Made by a program: the position numbers and the translations under genes
Notes under the pieces: model-generated
Databases searched by the model: none
Told to the model about the DNA's origin: nothing
What the model saw: the letters and a program-made list of their open reading frames with translations, nothing else
Shown here: piece after piece, positions 34,147 through 43,321 of the stretch
Layout: the number at the start of each line of letters is the position of its first letter
Numbering within the stretch: position 1 is the stretch's first letter
NCBI RefSeq assembly: GCF_036226405.1
Contig: NZ_CP108464.1
Span: 2,480,001-2,544,000, forward strand
Source: Streptomyces sp. NBC_01260
GTDB taxonomy: Bacteria > Actinomycetota > Actinomycetes > Streptomycetales > Streptomycetaceae
Reading direction: 5' to 3'
DNA: 64,000 nucleotides

Positions 34147-34190
34147 AACGGCGGGGAGCCCGGGGTGCGCACCCCGGGCTCCCCGCCGTT
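34147..34190. terminator. Bidirectional terminator after padR
   Basis: A perfect palindrome with 22-bp arms (34147-34168 and 34169-34190) and no spacer, followed by TTTT. It lies between convergent padR and the Clp-N gene and should stop transcription from both sides. Confidence 0.85.
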
Positions 34191-34225
34191 TTCCCGGCTT
34201 CTCGGTTCCGCTGCCGCGCGGCCCC

Positions 34226-34801
34226 TCAGCCCGCCTTCCGGTCCTGTTCCGCGCCGCCGTCCCCGTACATCGCGCGGCTGACCGTTTCGTAGGTCGCACC
34301 GTGCTCGGCGAGGACGTCGGCGACGACGCCGGGGTTGGCGGTGAGCGCCAGCAGGACATGTTCCTCGCCGATGAACCGGTCGCCCCGGCCCAGCGCGATC
34401 CGCAGGGACTTCTCCAGGATCGCCTTGGCCTCCCGGGTGAACATGCGGTGTCCCGACCACCGGCGCCGGGCCCTGCGCCCGCCGTCCAGGGCCCCCTCGC
34501 CGTGCGCCTCCTCGATCCGGTCGACGATCGCGGTGAGGTCGATGCCGATGCCCGCGAGCGCGTCGGCGTCGGCCCTGGTCATGCCGCCGCGCCTGCGGGC
34601 GTCGGCCAGCGCGGCCGCCAACGACGCCTTGCGGTCCACGAGACCGAGCGCGGCGGCGGCGAACGACGCCCGGCCGCCCTCCTGGTCCAGCAGCGCGAAC
34701 AGCAGGTGCTCCTCGCCGACCGCACCGGCGTCGGCCCGTTCGGCGTGGGCCACGGCTCCGGTCACGGTGGCGCGGGCGCCCTTGGTGAATCGCTCGAACA
34801 T
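34226..34801 (-). CDS. Clp N-terminal domain protein
   Basis: The 191-residue protein has two Clp-N repeats: MFERFTKGARATVTGAV with EEHLLFALLD, and MFTREAKAILEKSLRIA with GEEHVLLAL. These match the substrate-binding N-domain of ClpA/ClpC chaperones, but no AAA module is attached. Such stand-alone proteins may act as adaptors or regulators of the Clp protease. It follows an HTH gene with a 1-base overlap (TGATG), so the two are co-translated. Confidence 0.85.
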   Translation of the reverse strand: MFERFTKGARATVTGAVAHAERADAGAVGEEHLLFALLDQEGGRASFAAAALGLVDRKASLAAALADARRRGGMTRADADALAGIGIDLTAIVDRIEEAHGEGALDGGRRARRRWSGHRMFTREAKAILEKSLRIALGRGDRFIGEEHVLLALTANPGVVADVLAEHGATYETVSRAMYGDGGAEQDRKAG

Positions 34802-35010
34802 CAATGCCTCCCGTACTTCTTGTGCACGGCCTGCCGGCTGACACCCAGTTCGGCCGCGATCTCCTGCCACGACCAGCCCTGAACACGGGCGCTTCTGACT
34901 TGTACGGCTTCGAGCTGCTCCAGCAGCCGTCGCAGCGCGGCGACCGACCGCAGCCCCACCCGGGGGTCGCGGTCGCCGGCACGAGCGGCGAGATCCGTTG
35001 CTTCGGTCAT
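34801..35010 (-). CDS. Small helix-turn-helix protein
   Basis: The 69-residue protein ends in a helix-turn-helix, WSWQEIAAELGVSRQAVHKK. The N-terminal part is a single helix. It is coupled to the Clp-N gene and this pair occurs repeatedly in actinobacteria, so it likely controls that gene or works with its product. A DNA-binding role is inferred from the motif only. Confidence 0.7.
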   Translation of the reverse strand: MTEATDLAARAGDRDPRVGLRSVAALRRLLEQLEAVQVRSARVQGWSWQEIAAELGVSRQAVHKKYGRH

Positions 35011-35042
35011 GGCGTCAACTTACATTGACACCATGACGCACG

Positions 35043-36014
35043 TCAACCCTGGTTGACAGTCAGCACGATCTTCCCGAACTGGTCGCCCGAAGCCAGCCGT
35101 TCGAACCCCTCACGGGCCCGGTCCAGCGGCAGCACGTCGTCGATGACGGGGCGCACCCCGGTGGTCGCGCAGAACGCCAGCAGATCCTCCAGCTCGTCCT
35201 TGGACCCCATGGTCGAGCCGACGATCCTCAGTTCCAGGAAGAAGATCCGGGTCAGCTCGGCGTGCGAGGGGCGGTCGCCGCTGGTGGCGCCGGAGATGAC
35301 CAGCGTGCCGCCGGGGCGCAGGGACTTGACGGAGTGCGACCAGGTGGCGGCGCCGACCGTCTCGATGACGGCATCGACCCGGTGGGGCAGCCGTGCGCCG
35401 GGCTCGTACGCCTCGACGGCACCGAGTTCGACGGCCCGCTTGCGCCTGGCCTCGTCGCGGCTGGTGGCGTAGATCCGCAGGCCGGCGGCCCGGCCGAGCA
35501 CGATCGCGGCGGTCGCGACCCCGCCGCCGGCGCCCTGGACGAGCACGGAGTCGCCGGGCCGCACCCCGGCGTTGGTGAAGAGCATCCGGTACGCGGTCAG
35601 CCAGGCGGTGGGCAGACAGGCCGCCTGCTCGAAGGTGAGTTCCTTCGGCTTGGGCAGCACGTTCCAGCTGGGGACGGTGACCTGCTCGGCGAAGGTGCCC
35701 TGATGGCGCTCGGTGAGGATGGAGCGGGGCTCGTCCGGGCCGACCCCGTGCCCGGTCTGGCCGATGACGGAGTGCAGGACGACCTCGTTGCCGTCCTGGT
35801 CGATCCCGGCGGCATCGCAGCCGAGGATCATCGGCAGCTTGTCCTCGGCGAGGCCGACGCCGCGGAGCGACCAGAGGTCGTGGTGGTTGAGGGAGGCGGC
35901 CCGGACGTTGACGGTGGTCCATCCGGGACGTGCGCCGGGAGCCGGGCGTTCGCCCAGCTCAAGGCCGTTGAGTGGGTGGTCGCGGTCGAGGCGGGATGCG
36001 TAGGCGGCGAACAT
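35043..36014 (-). CDS. Zinc-type alcohol dehydrogenase / quinone oxidoreductase-family protein
   Basis: The 323-residue MDR-superfamily oxidoreductase has the N-terminal catalytic fold (LNHHDLWSLRGVG, ILGCDAAGI) and a Rossmann domain with VLVQGAGGGVATAAIVLGRA for NADP binding. It lacks the cluster of cysteines that binds structural zinc and has few catalytic zinc ligands, so the quinone-reductase-like subgroup is likely. Substrate unknown. It lies downstream of the malic enzyme gene in the same direction, but a strong hairpin between them suggests separate transcripts. Confidence 0.82.
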   Translation of the reverse strand: MFAAYASRLDRDHPLNGLELGERPAPGARPGWTTVNVRAASLNHHDLWSLRGVGLAEDKLPMILGCDAAGIDQDGNEVVLHSVIGQTGHGVGPDEPRSILTERHQGTFAEQVTVPSWNVLPKPKELTFEQAACLPTAWLTAYRMLFTNAGVRPGDSVLVQGAGGGVATAAIVLGRAAGLRIYATSRDEARRKRAVELGAVEAYEPGARLPHRVDAVIETVGAATWSHSVKSLRPGGTLVISGATSGDRPSHAELTRIFFLELRIVGSTMGSKDELEDLLAFCATTGVRPVIDDVLPLDRAREGFERLASGDQFGKIVLTVNQG

Positions 36015-36094
36015 GGGGCCGACGATAGGCCGGGCGGCCCTCCGGCGTAACCGGCTGCGGGTGTGACACGCACCGCGCGTGACGAACCCCGCGG

Positions 36095-36135
36095 GGGTTC
36101 GGGGGCGCCCCCGAACAGGCGACGCCCCCGAACCC
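36095..36135 (-). terminator. Terminator after the malic enzyme gene
   Basis: Arms GGGTTCGGGGGCG (36095-36107) and CGCCCCCGAACCC (36123-36135) form a perfect 13-bp stem. An alternative 10-bp palindrome, 36097-36116, overlaps it. It lies 13 bases after the malic enzyme stop. Confidence 0.7.
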
Positions 36136-36148
36136 GCGCGCAGAATCC

Positions 36149-37360
36149 TCAGCGCCGGGCCACACCCTCCGCCCGCGCCGCCGCCGCGACGGCCGCGGTG
36201 ACCGCCGGAGCGACCCGCTCGTCGAACGGCGACGGGATCACGTAATCCGCGGCCAGCTCATCGCCCACCACGTCCGCCAGTGCGTTCGCCGCGGCGATCT
36301 TCATGCCCTCGGTGATCCGCGACGCCCGCACCTGGAGCGCGCCCGCGAAGATGCCGGGAAACGCGAGCACGTTGTTGATCTGGTTCGGGTAGTCCGACCG
36401 CCCGGTCGCCACGACGGCCGCGTACTTGTGCGCGATGTCGGGGTGCACCTCGGGGTTCGGGTTCGCCATGGCGAAGACGAACGCGCCGGGTGCCATCGAG
36501 GCAATGGCCGGCTCCGGGACCGTACCGCCGGAGACGCCGATGAAGACGTCCGCACCGGCCAGCGCGCTGTCCAGCGGCCCGGAGATGCCGGCCTTGTTGG
36601 TGAGCTCGGCCAGTTCCCGCTTGACGTCCGTCAGGTCCTCGCGGTCCCGGCTGACGATGCCCTTGCGGTCGGCGACGGCGACATCGCCGAGCCCCGCCTC
36701 CAGCAGGAACTTGGCGATGGCCACCCCGGCCGCGCCCGCGCCCGAGATGACGGCGCGCAGTTCGCCGAGACTGCGCCCGGACAGCTTCGCGGCGTTGCGC
36801 AGGGCTGCGAGGGTGACCACGGCGGTGCCGTGCTGGTCGTCGTGGAAGACCGGGATGTCGAGCCGCTCCTGGAGCTTGCGCTCGATCTCGAAGCAGCGCG
36901 GGGCCGAGATGTCCTCCAGGTTCACGCCGCCGAAGGACGGGGCGAGCCTGACGACGGTCTCGACGATCTCGTCCGCGTCGGTGGTCGCGAGCGCGATCGG
37001 CACCGCGTCGACGCCACCGAACTGCTTGAACAGGATCGCCTTGCCCTCCATCACGGGGAGGGAGGCCTCGGGCCCGATGTCGCCGAGCCCCAGCACCGCG
37101 GTGCCGTCCGTCACGACGGCGACGACCTGCGACTTCCAGGTGTAGTCGTGGACGAGTTCGGGATTCTCGGCGATCGCGCTGCACACCTTCGCCACACCGG
37201 GCGTGTAGGCGAGGGACAGGTCGTCCTTGTCCCGGATCGGGACGGTGGCCTGCACGGCCATCTTCCCGCCGCGGTGGAGGGCGAAGGCCGGATCGAACGG
37301 CTCGTCGGTCGCGCTGTTCGTGCTGCTGTCGCTGCGAGGATTGACGATCTCCGCTGCCAT
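36149..37360 (-). CDS. NAD(P)-dependent malic enzyme
   Basis: The 403-residue short-form malic enzyme converts malate to pyruvate and CO2. Visible are the catalytic Tyr region SLAYTPGVAKVC, the metal-binding FHDDQHGTA, nucleotide-binding ISGAGAAGVAIAKFLLEAG, and the FAMANPNPEVHPD motif. Length fits the prokaryotic short form without a phosphotransacetylase domain. ATG 37360 follows AAGGGG. It is divergent from the ABC transporter genes. In Streptomyces such enzymes supply NADPH and pyruvate for growth and storage lipid. Confidence 0.93.
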   Translation of the reverse strand: MAAEIVNPRSDSSTNSATDEPFDPAFALHRGGKMAVQATVPIRDKDDLSLAYTPGVAKVCSAIAENPELVHDYTWKSQVVAVVTDGTAVLGLGDIGPEASLPVMEGKAILFKQFGGVDAVPIALATTDADEIVETVVRLAPSFGGVNLEDISAPRCFEIERKLQERLDIPVFHDDQHGTAVVTLAALRNAAKLSGRSLGELRAVISGAGAAGVAIAKFLLEAGLGDVAVADRKGIVSRDREDLTDVKRELAELTNKAGISGPLDSALAGADVFIGVSGGTVPEPAIASMAPGAFVFAMANPNPEVHPDIAHKYAAVVATGRSDYPNQINNVLAFPGIFAGALQVRASRITEGMKIAAANALADVVGDELAADYVIPSPFDERVAPAVTAAVAAAARAEGVARR

Positions 37361-37884
37361 GGTGTTGACCCCTTAAGTCTTCATCGTTTGAGGGTGGCCA
37401 CTCCTGGTCGAGGAGGGGTGGGTGGGCACCGCGTACGGCCCCTGCGCTGGGCGGTTGGCCCGCCCCGGCAGGGGGGAGGTACGTACGCGCGGGCGCGCCG
37501 CACACGCGCCCTGAGCCCCGGATGAGGGGTGTAAACGTCTTTCATACCGGACGGACCGGGTCACGGACGAGTCCACACCCCTGCGGTGACGTGACTCATA
37601 GCCGAATATCTGGACAAGTCCGCCACGCGAAGAATGCGTGTCCACCGGTCGAGACGCACCGCAGATTCTGCGGTCGCAGGAAAGAAACCCCATAGAAGGT
37701 CCGGCCTTGGTGTACCGGCCTCGTGAGGATCGGGGATCGCCCGTTACCCGATTTTGACATGACCAGCCCCCTGAATGCGCTGGTCCGAATGGCAAGATGC
37801 CGTAATCGCACACGGCGGCGACACCCGACGTCGTGTGCCAACCCGCCTGGCAACACCACCCTCATCTGCCGGAGGAACCCGATC
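37361..37884. other. Divergent intergenic region, malic enzyme / ABC transporter
   Basis: This 524-base gap holds the promoters of both divergent genes. TTGACA occurs at 37754-37759, but no convincing -10 follows at the right spacing. A GGAGGA ribosome site for the transporter is at 37871-37876. No RNA gene or conserved riboswitch was recognised. Confidence 0.5.
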
Positions 37885-38850
37885 ATGACCGCAAGCACGA
37901 CTCGTCGTACGGCCGCGAAGTCCCGGATTGCAGCGGTCGGCGCCATCGCGGTCGCCGGCACCATGCTGCTGACCGCCTGTGGCGACCAGACCAAGAGCGG
38001 CCCCAGTGGCTCGGACACGGCGAAGGCCACGACCGGCGCCTCGAACTCCCCCGCCGATCTCCTCCCTGCGGAGATCAAGTCCAAGGGCGTCATCAAGGTC
38101 GGCTCGGACATCGCGTACCCGCCGGTCGAGTTCAAGGACAAGTCCGGCAAGACGGTCGGCATCGACCCGGACATCGCCGCAGCGCTGGGCAAGCAGCTGG
38201 GTGTGGAGTTCCAGTTCGAGAACGGCACCTTCGACACCCTGGTCACGGGGCTGCGCTCCAAGCGCTACGACCTGGCCATGTCGGCGATGACCGACACCAA
38301 GGAACGCCAGGAGGGCATCGACCCCGAGACCAAGAAGAAGGTCGGCGAGGGGGTCGACTTCATCGACTACTTCACCGCCGGTGTCTCGATCTACACCAAG
38401 AAGGGGGACGACCAGGGCATCAAGACCTGGTCCGACCTCTGCGGCAAGAAGATCGCCGTCCAGCGCAACACCGTCTCGCACGACCTGGCCAAGGCCGAGT
38501 CCAAGAAGTGCGCCGGCGGCAAGAAGATCGCCATCGAGCCGTACGACAACGACCTGGAGGCCCAGACCCGGCTCCGCTCCGGCGGCGCCGACGCCGGCTC
38601 CTCCGACTTCCCGGTCGCCGCGTACGCGGTGAAGACCTCGGGCGGCGGCAAGGACTTCCAGATCGTCGGCGACCAGGTCGAGGCGGCCCCGTACGGCATC
38701 GCCGTCGCCAAGGGCAACGACCAGCTCACCAAGGCCGTCAAGGCGGCCATGGACGCGATCATCAAGAGCGGCGAGTACGAGAAGATCATCGCCAAGTGGG
38801 GCGTGGAGGCCGGCGCGGTCACCGAGGCCAAGCTGAACGGCGGATCGTGA
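37885..38850 (+). CDS. Polar amino-acid ABC transporter substrate-binding lipoprotein
   Basis: The 321-residue protein has a lipoprotein signal (hydrophobic stretch then LLTAC lipobox) and a family-3 solute-binding fold: GVIKVGSDIAYPPVEFKDKS, DLAMSAMTDTKERQ, VAVQR-type hinge and GIAVAKGNDQLTKAV. It captures an amino acid outside the membrane for the permease and ATPase encoded next. Specificity (glutamate, glutamine, cystine or similar) cannot be read. A strong GGAGGA site fixes ATG 37885. First gene of a three-gene operon. Confidence 0.92.
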   Translation: MTASTTRRTAAKSRIAAVGAIAVAGTMLLTACGDQTKSGPSGSDTAKATTGASNSPADLLPAEIKSKGVIKVGSDIAYPPVEFKDKSGKTVGIDPDIAAALGKQLGVEFQFENGTFDTLVTGLRSKRYDLAMSAMTDTKERQEGIDPETKKKVGEGVDFIDYFTAGVSIYTKKGDDQGIKTWSDLCGKKIAVQRNTVSHDLAKAESKKCAGGKKIAIEPYDNDLEAQTRLRSGGADAGSSDFPVAAYAVKTSGGGKDFQIVGDQVEAAPYGIAVAKGNDQLTKAVKAAMDAIIKSGEYEKIIAKWGVEAGAVTEAKLNGGS

Positions 38851-38879
38851 CCGGGCTCCGGCGCTGAGAGGTATCAGCC

Positions 38880-39830
38880 GTGATTGACATCGAGAAATCG
38901 GGCCCGGCCGACCAGCCGCCCGCACCCCCGACCCCGGCGGCCGGCCCTGAGGCGATCAAGGCCATCCCGGTCCGGCACTACGGCCGGTACGTCTCGGCGG
39001 TCGTCGCCATCGCCGCACTCGTCGCGATCATCTACGCCTTCAGCCAGGGCAAGATCAACTGGGGTGCGGTCCCGGACTACTTCTTCGACGACCGCATCGT
39101 CAAGGGGGTCGGCCAGACCCTGCTGTTGACCTCCCTGTCGATGGTGATCGGCGTGGTCGGCGGCATCCTGCTGGCCGTCATGCGCCTGTCGAAGAACCCG
39201 GTGACCTCGTCGATCGCGTGGTCCTACATCTGGTTCTTCCGGGGTACGCCGGTCCTGGTCCAGCTGTTCGTCTGGTTCAACCTGGGCCTGGTCTTCCAGT
39301 ACATCAACCTCGGGCCGATCTACAAGGACTACTGGTCCAGCTTCATGACGCCGCTGCTGACGGCGCTGCTGGGCCTCGGCCTCAACGAGGCCGCGTACAT
39401 GGCGGAGATCTGCCGCGCCGGTCTGCTCTCGGTCGACGAGGGCCAGACGGAGGCGTCCCACGCACTGGGCATGAGCCACGGCAAGACCCTGCGACGCGTC
39501 GTGATCCCGCAGGCCATGCGGGTGATCGTGCCGCCGACGGGCAACGAGGTCATCAACATGCTCAAGACCACCTCCCTGGTGGCCGCCGTGCAGTTCTACG
39601 AACTCTTCAAATACGCCCAGGACATCGGGCAGGCCTCCGGGGCCCCGGTGGAGATGTACTTCCTCGCCGCGGCCTGGTACCTGATCATGACGTCGGTGCT
39701 GAGTGTCGGGCAGTACTACCTGGAGCGGTACTACGCCCGCGGCTCCAGCCGCAGTCTGCCGCCCACCCCGATGCAGAAGATCCGGACCAACCTGCTGTCA
39801 CTGGGCCGCCCGAACGGAGGCATGGCATGA
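38880..39830 (+). CDS. Polar amino-acid ABC transporter permease
   Basis: The 316-residue membrane protein has about five helices and the permease EAA loop [20 protein letters not shown], which contacts the ATPase. The family-typical [15 protein letters not shown] is present. An N-terminal 35-residue cytoplasmic Pro-rich extension is longer than usual. GTG 38880 is followed 4 bases from the stop by the ATPase start (ATGA overlap), confirming the operon. A single permease probably forms a homodimer. Confidence 0.92.
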   Translation: MIDIEKSGPADQPPAPPTPAAGPEAIKAIPVRHYGRYVSAVVAIAALVAIIYAFSQGKINWGAVPDYFFDDRIVKGVGQTLLLTSLSMVIGVVGGILLAVMRLSKNPVTSSIAWSYIWFFRGTPVLVQLFVWFNLGLVFQYINLGPIYKDYWSSFMTPLLTALLGLGLNEAAYMAEICRAGLLSVDEGQTEASHALGMSHGKTLRRVVIPQAMRVIVPPTGNEVINMLKTTSLVAAVQFYELFKYAQDIGQASGAPVEMYFLAAAWYLIMTSVLSVGQYYLERYYARGSSRSLPPTPMQKIRTNLLSLGRPNGGMA

Positions 39831-40588
39831 CCGCCATGGTGAAGGCCGAGGGCGTCCACAAGTCCTTCGGCGCCGCACACATCCTCAAGGGCATCGACCT
39901 GGAGGTCGCCCCGCGTGAGGTCTTCTGCCTGATCGGCCCGTCCGGTTCCGGCAAGTCGACCTTCCTGCGGTGCATCAACCACCTGGAGCAGATCAGCGCC
40001 GGCCGGCTGTCCGTCGACGGCGAGCTGGTGGGCTACCGCCAGAAGGGCGACAAGCTCTACGAGCTCAAGGACAGCGAAGTCGCCCTGAAGCGCCGGGACA
40101 TCGGCATGGTCTTCCAGCGCTTCAACCTGTTCCCCCACATGACGGCGATCGAGAACGTCATGGAGGCTCCGGTCCAGGTCAAGCGCGAGTCCAAGACCGT
40201 CGCCCGCGCGCGGGCGACCCAGCTGCTGGACCGGGTCGGCCTGTCCGACAAGGCGAACAACTACCCCTCACAGCTCTCCGGCGGACAGCAGCAGCGGGTG
40301 GCCATCGCCCGCGCACTGGCCATGGAGCCGAAGCTGATGCTCTTCGACGAGCCCACATCGGCGCTGGACCCGGAGCTGGTGGGCGATGTCCTGGACGTCA
40401 TGCGCGGTCTCGCCGAGGACGGCATGACGATGATCGTCGTGACCCACGAGATGGGCTTCGCCCGTGAGGTCGGGGACGCGCTGGTCTTCATGGACGACGG
40501 CGTGGTGGTCGAGTCGGGCCACCCGCGCGACGTCCTGACCAATCCGCAGCACGACCGGACGAAGTCGTTCCTGTCCAAGGTCCTGTAA
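39827..40588 (+). CDS. Polar amino-acid ABC transporter ATP-binding protein
   Basis: The 253-residue ATPase has Walker [12 protein letters not shown], signature [12 protein letters not shown], Walker [13 protein letters not shown] and switch His in VVTHEMGF. It energises uptake through the permease encoded just upstream. The start overlaps the permease stop by 4 bases. A near-perfect hairpin 32 bases after the stop ends the operon. Confidence 0.93.
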   Translation: MTAMVKAEGVHKSFGAAHILKGIDLEVAPREVFCLIGPSGSGKSTFLRCINHLEQISAGRLSVDGELVGYRQKGDKLYELKDSEVALKRRDIGMVFQRFNLFPHMTAIENVMEAPVQVKRESKTVARARATQLLDRVGLSDKANNYPSQLSGGQQQRVAIARALAMEPKLMLFDEPTSALDPELVGDVLDVMRGLAEDGMTMIVVTHEMGFAREVGDALVFMDDGVVVESGHPRDVLTNPQHDRTKSFLSKVL

Positions 40589-40619
40589 GCGCCGCAGGTC
40601 CGGTGACCGGACCGGCGTA

Positions 40620-40661
40620 CGAGAGGGCGGTACGGACCCACCGGTCCGGACCGCCCTCTCG
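40620..40661 (+). terminator. Terminator of the ABC transporter operon
   Basis: Arms 40620-40638 (from CGAGAGGGCGGT) and 40643-40661 pair over 19 bp with one mismatch and a 4-base loop, 32 bases after the ATPase stop. Confidence 0.8.
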
Positions 40662-40850
40662 CGCGTCCACGCACTGCTTCTCCGGCAGCAGCCTCCGCAG
40701 CTGCGCCCGCGTCAGCGGCGGGGGCTTGAGCAGCGGCCCCCGCGCGCTTGATGATGACGGCAACCCGGGCCGCCCCGGCGTGGACCACTTCCGTGCTGAC
40801 GACCGGCCGCCCGGCGTCCTCGGCGGCCCGCCCCAGCAGCTCACGCACAC
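40662..40850 (-). pseudogene. Possible remnant of a small protein gene
   Basis: On the minus strand, [20 protein letters not shown] then [13 protein letters not shown] reads like protein. In a neighbouring frame it seems to continue as [20 protein letters not shown] up to the terminator. A single frameshift would join them. There is no good ribosome site, and it lies directly downstream of the methyltransferase gene. Either a decayed gene or a chance pattern. Confidence 0.3.
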
Positions 40851-40902
40851 GGGAGGGGCGGCCCGGACCGTCGTCCGCGCCGCCCCTGCCGGGACGCTGC
40901 CG

Positions 40903-41664
40903 CTACTTCACCGCGAGCACCAGGCTGTCCGAGGGCGAGGACCAGACGGCCCGCGCCTCTCCGAAGCCGGCCGCGCGCAGCGTGTCCGCGTGCCACCGCA
41001 CGGACGGCGTGTCGCCGTCCGCGTGCTCGCCGTAGATCCTGAACCGCTCGGCGGTCGGCCCGGCGAGCACCGGGTCCTTGGCGGCCAGTGCCCACCAGTC
41101 CGCCCAGTCCAGGGCGCCGTCGGCCTTGGCCGCGTCCATGACGGCGTGCCGGTGGGCGCGTTCGGCGGCGTTGATCCGGGGGGTGCCCGTATCGGTCATG
41201 TGGTCGGCGTTCATGAACACCCCACCGTCCCGGACGAGGCCGCCGAGCTGCCCGTAGAGAACGGCGAGCGGCTCGCTGTGCAGCCAGTGCAGGGCCGTGG
41301 CGGTGAGGACCGCGTCGTACGAGTCGTGGGGCAGCCGCGCCGTCCACCGCGGGTCCTTGAGGTCCGCGGTGACGAAGGTGACGCGCTCGTCGCCGGCGAA
41401 GGAGCCACGGGCGATGGCGAGCAGTGCCGGGTCGAGGTCGACCCCGGTGCTGGTGGCTTTCGGGAACCGCCCAAGGAGCCGGTCCGTAATACTTCCCGTA
41501 CCGCACGCGAGGTCGAGCACCCGCGGTTCGGGGCCCACCAGGGCCCCGACCATGTCGAGCATCACGCGGAAGCGTTCCTCGCGGTCGGGCATGTACCACT
41601 CCTGCTGCCGGTCCCAGCTCTTCTGCCAGGCCTGCCAGTCGGTACCCCGCGCTGTCTCCGTCAC
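40903..41664 (-). CDS. Class I SAM-dependent methyltransferase
   Basis: The 253-residue protein has the SAM-binding motif RVLDLACGTGSITDRLL, the acidic strand-2 TGVDLDPALLAIARG and motif DAVLTATALHWL, as in trans-aconitate/UbiE-like small-molecule methyltransferases. Substrate unknown. It is divergent from the CGNR gene; the intergenic region contains AT-rich sequence (TATGTAATAG) suitable for promoters. Confidence 0.8.
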   Translation of the reverse strand: MTETARGTDWQAWQKSWDRQQEWYMPDREERFRVMLDMVGALVGPEPRVLDLACGTGSITDRLLGRFPKATSTGVDLDPALLAIARGSFAGDERVTFVTADLKDPRWTARLPHDSYDAVLTATALHWLHSEPLAVLYGQLGGLVRDGGVFMNADHMTDTGTPRINAAERAHRHAVMDAAKADGALDWADWWALAAKDPVLAGPTAERFRIYGEHADGDTPSVRWHADTLRAAGFGEARAVWSSPSDSLVLAVK

Positions 41665-41754
41665 CCGAAACCCTCCTATGTAATAGCCTGAACCCAGAGA
41701 AGCCCATTACATCATCGCCGCACCGACTTTAGACCGACGCCGTAAGGACTACAA

Positions 41755-42384
41755 GTGGAACTGGCCTATTACTCGGACTACGCCGTGCGCCTGGTCAACA
41801 CCGAGGAGCCGGCCCGCAACAAGGACGCCCTCACCTCGGTCGACGCGGTGCGCGAGCTCTTCGGCGTCAACGGGCAGGCCGCCCGCCGGGCGACCGACGC
41901 GGATGTGACCCGCTTCCGGTCCGTCCGGGCACGGCTCCGCTCGGTCTTCGAGGCGGCCGACGGCGGGGACGAGACGCTGGCCGTGGACCTGCTCAACTCA
42001 CTGCTGCTGGAGTTCCCGGTCAGCCCGCAGATCTCCGGCCACGACATCCGGGACGCGGACGGAAAGCCGGACTGGCACATGCACCTGGCCGACCATCCGT
42101 CCAACGCCACGGCGGGCTACGCCGCGACCGCAGCGATGGGCCTCGCCTTCCACCTCACCTCGTACGGCGTGGACCGGCTCGGTCTGTGCGAGGCGGCACC
42201 GTGCCGCAACGCCTACCTCGACACCTCGACCAACCGCTCCCGCCGCTACTGCTCGGACCGCTGCGCGACCCGCGCCAACGTCGCCGCCTACCGGGCCCGC
42301 AAGCGCCTGGAGACGGAGCGCGCCGCCGAGACCGGCCGCAGCGCGGAGACCGCCCAGCCCGCCACTCCGCGCAGCGAACGCTGA
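41755..42384 (+). CDS. CGNR zinc-finger (ABATE-like) putative regulator
   Basis: The 209-residue protein has the N-terminal helical stress-associated domain (LAYYSDYAVRLVNTEEP) and the C-terminal CGNR-type zinc finger CRNAYLDTSTNRSRRYCSDR followed by CATRANVAAYRAR. These are thought to be transcription factors. Start is GTG 41755. Its last 97 bases overlap, on the opposite strand, the end of the sodX gene, an unusually deep convergent overlap that could couple their expression through antisense RNA. Confidence 0.85.
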   Translation: MELAYYSDYAVRLVNTEEPARNKDALTSVDAVRELFGVNGQAARRATDADVTRFRSVRARLRSVFEAADGGDETLAVDLLNSLLLEFPVSPQISGHDIRDADGKPDWHMHLADHPSNATAGYAATAAMGLAFHLTSYGVDRLGLCEAAPCRNAYLDTSTNRSRRYCSDRCATRANVAAYRARKRLETERAAETGRSAETAQPATPRSER

Positions 42385-42746
42385 TCCTTCGTCAGCGGCC
42401 GGTAGCGCGCCCGGACCCTGGCCAGCACGAGCTCCTCGGGCACGGTCCCGTAGTCCGTGCTGTCGCCGCCCGCGAACCGGTTGTCACCGAGCACCCACCA
42501 GCCGCCGGTCCGCCGCTCCACGGCCCGTTTGACCACCAGCAGGTCCTGCTGGAACGGATGTCTCAGAATCACCACGTCACCGGGGCGCACCGGCGCCCCG
42601 TACTGCACGAGCAGCCAGTCCCCGTGGTGGAGCGTGGGCACCATCGAGGGCCCCGTCACCTCCACCACCTGGAACGGCACCCGCGCCGCCAGCCCCCGTG
42701 CGGGCTGTTCATCGGTCAGCTCCGGCACCTCCGGCACCTCCCGCAT
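42288..42746 (-). CDS. sodX: Nickel superoxide dismutase maturation protease (S26 signal-peptidase-like)
   Basis: The 152-residue protease belongs to the S26 family with catalytic Ser34 in TGPSMVPTLHHGDW and Lys73 in LLVVKRAV, and box VLGDNRFAGGDSTDYG. It removes the N-terminal propeptide of SodN to expose His1 of the nickel hook. It is soluble, lacking the membrane anchor of leader peptidases. It is divergent from sodN. ATG 42746 is preferred; the frame is open to 42785. The 3' end overlaps the convergent CGNR gene by 97 bases. Confidence 0.88.
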   Translation of the reverse strand: MREVPEVPELTDEQPARGLAARVPFQVVEVTGPSMVPTLHHGDWLLVQYGAPVRPGDVVILRHPFQQDLLVVKRAVERRTGGWWVLGDNRFAGGDSTDYGTVPEELVLARVRARYRPLTKDQRSLRGVAGWAVSALRPVSAARSVSRRLRAR

Positions 42747-42925
42747 CTCTCCGGCACCTCCCCGTCCGTCCAGTGCACCGTCCACAACAGCGTTCCGTAC
42801 ATTCGGCCACTGGTCCCATCCTCACCCTGGACTTTTGGCCTAAGCCCATGGGGGCACCCACTATTTCGCGCCTCTCACGGAGTAATGTCCCACCTGAGAA
42901 GACGATCACGAGGAAGGACAGCTCC

Positions 42926-43321
42926 ATGCTTTCCCGCCTGTTTGCCCCCAAGGTGAAGGTCAGCGCCCACTGCGACCTCCCCTGCGGCGTGTACGACCCG
43001 GCCCAGGCCCGCATCGAGGCGGAGTCCGTCAAGGCCGTCCAGGAGAAGTACCAGGCCAACGAGGACGCGGACTTCCGCACTCGCGCGATCCTGATCAAGG
43101 AACAGCGCGCCGAGCTCGCGAAGCACCATGTCTCGGTGCTCTGGAGCGACTACTTCAAGCCGCCGCACTTCGAGAAGTTCCCGGAGCTGCACCAGCTGGT
43201 CAACGACACCCTGAAGGCGCTCTCCGCGGCCAAGGGCTCGAACGACCCGGCGACCGGCCAGAAGGCTCTGGACCTGATTGCCCAGATCGACAAGATCTTC
43301 TGGGAGACCAAGAAGGCTTGA
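42926..43321 (+). CDS. sodN: Nickel superoxide dismutase
   Basis: The 131-residue precursor has a 14-residue propeptide (MLSRLFAPKVKVSA) followed by the mature nickel hook HCDLPCGVY with His1, Cys2 and Cys6 as ligands. The helical rest (LWSDYFKPPHFEKFPELHQL) is typical of hexameric Ni-SOD. It detoxifies superoxide in the cytoplasm. A ribosome site GAGGAAGGA precedes ATG 42926. Its last 20 coding bases form part of the attachment site of a 15-kb integrative element, and the copy of these bases at 58468 shows the gene end was rebuilt on integration. Confidence 0.96.
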   Translation: MLSRLFAPKVKVSAHCDLPCGVYDPAQARIEAESVKAVQEKYQANEDADFRTRAILIKEQRAELAKHHVSVLWSDYFKPPHFEKFPELHQLVNDTLKALSAAKGSNDPATGQKALDLIAQIDKIFWETKKA

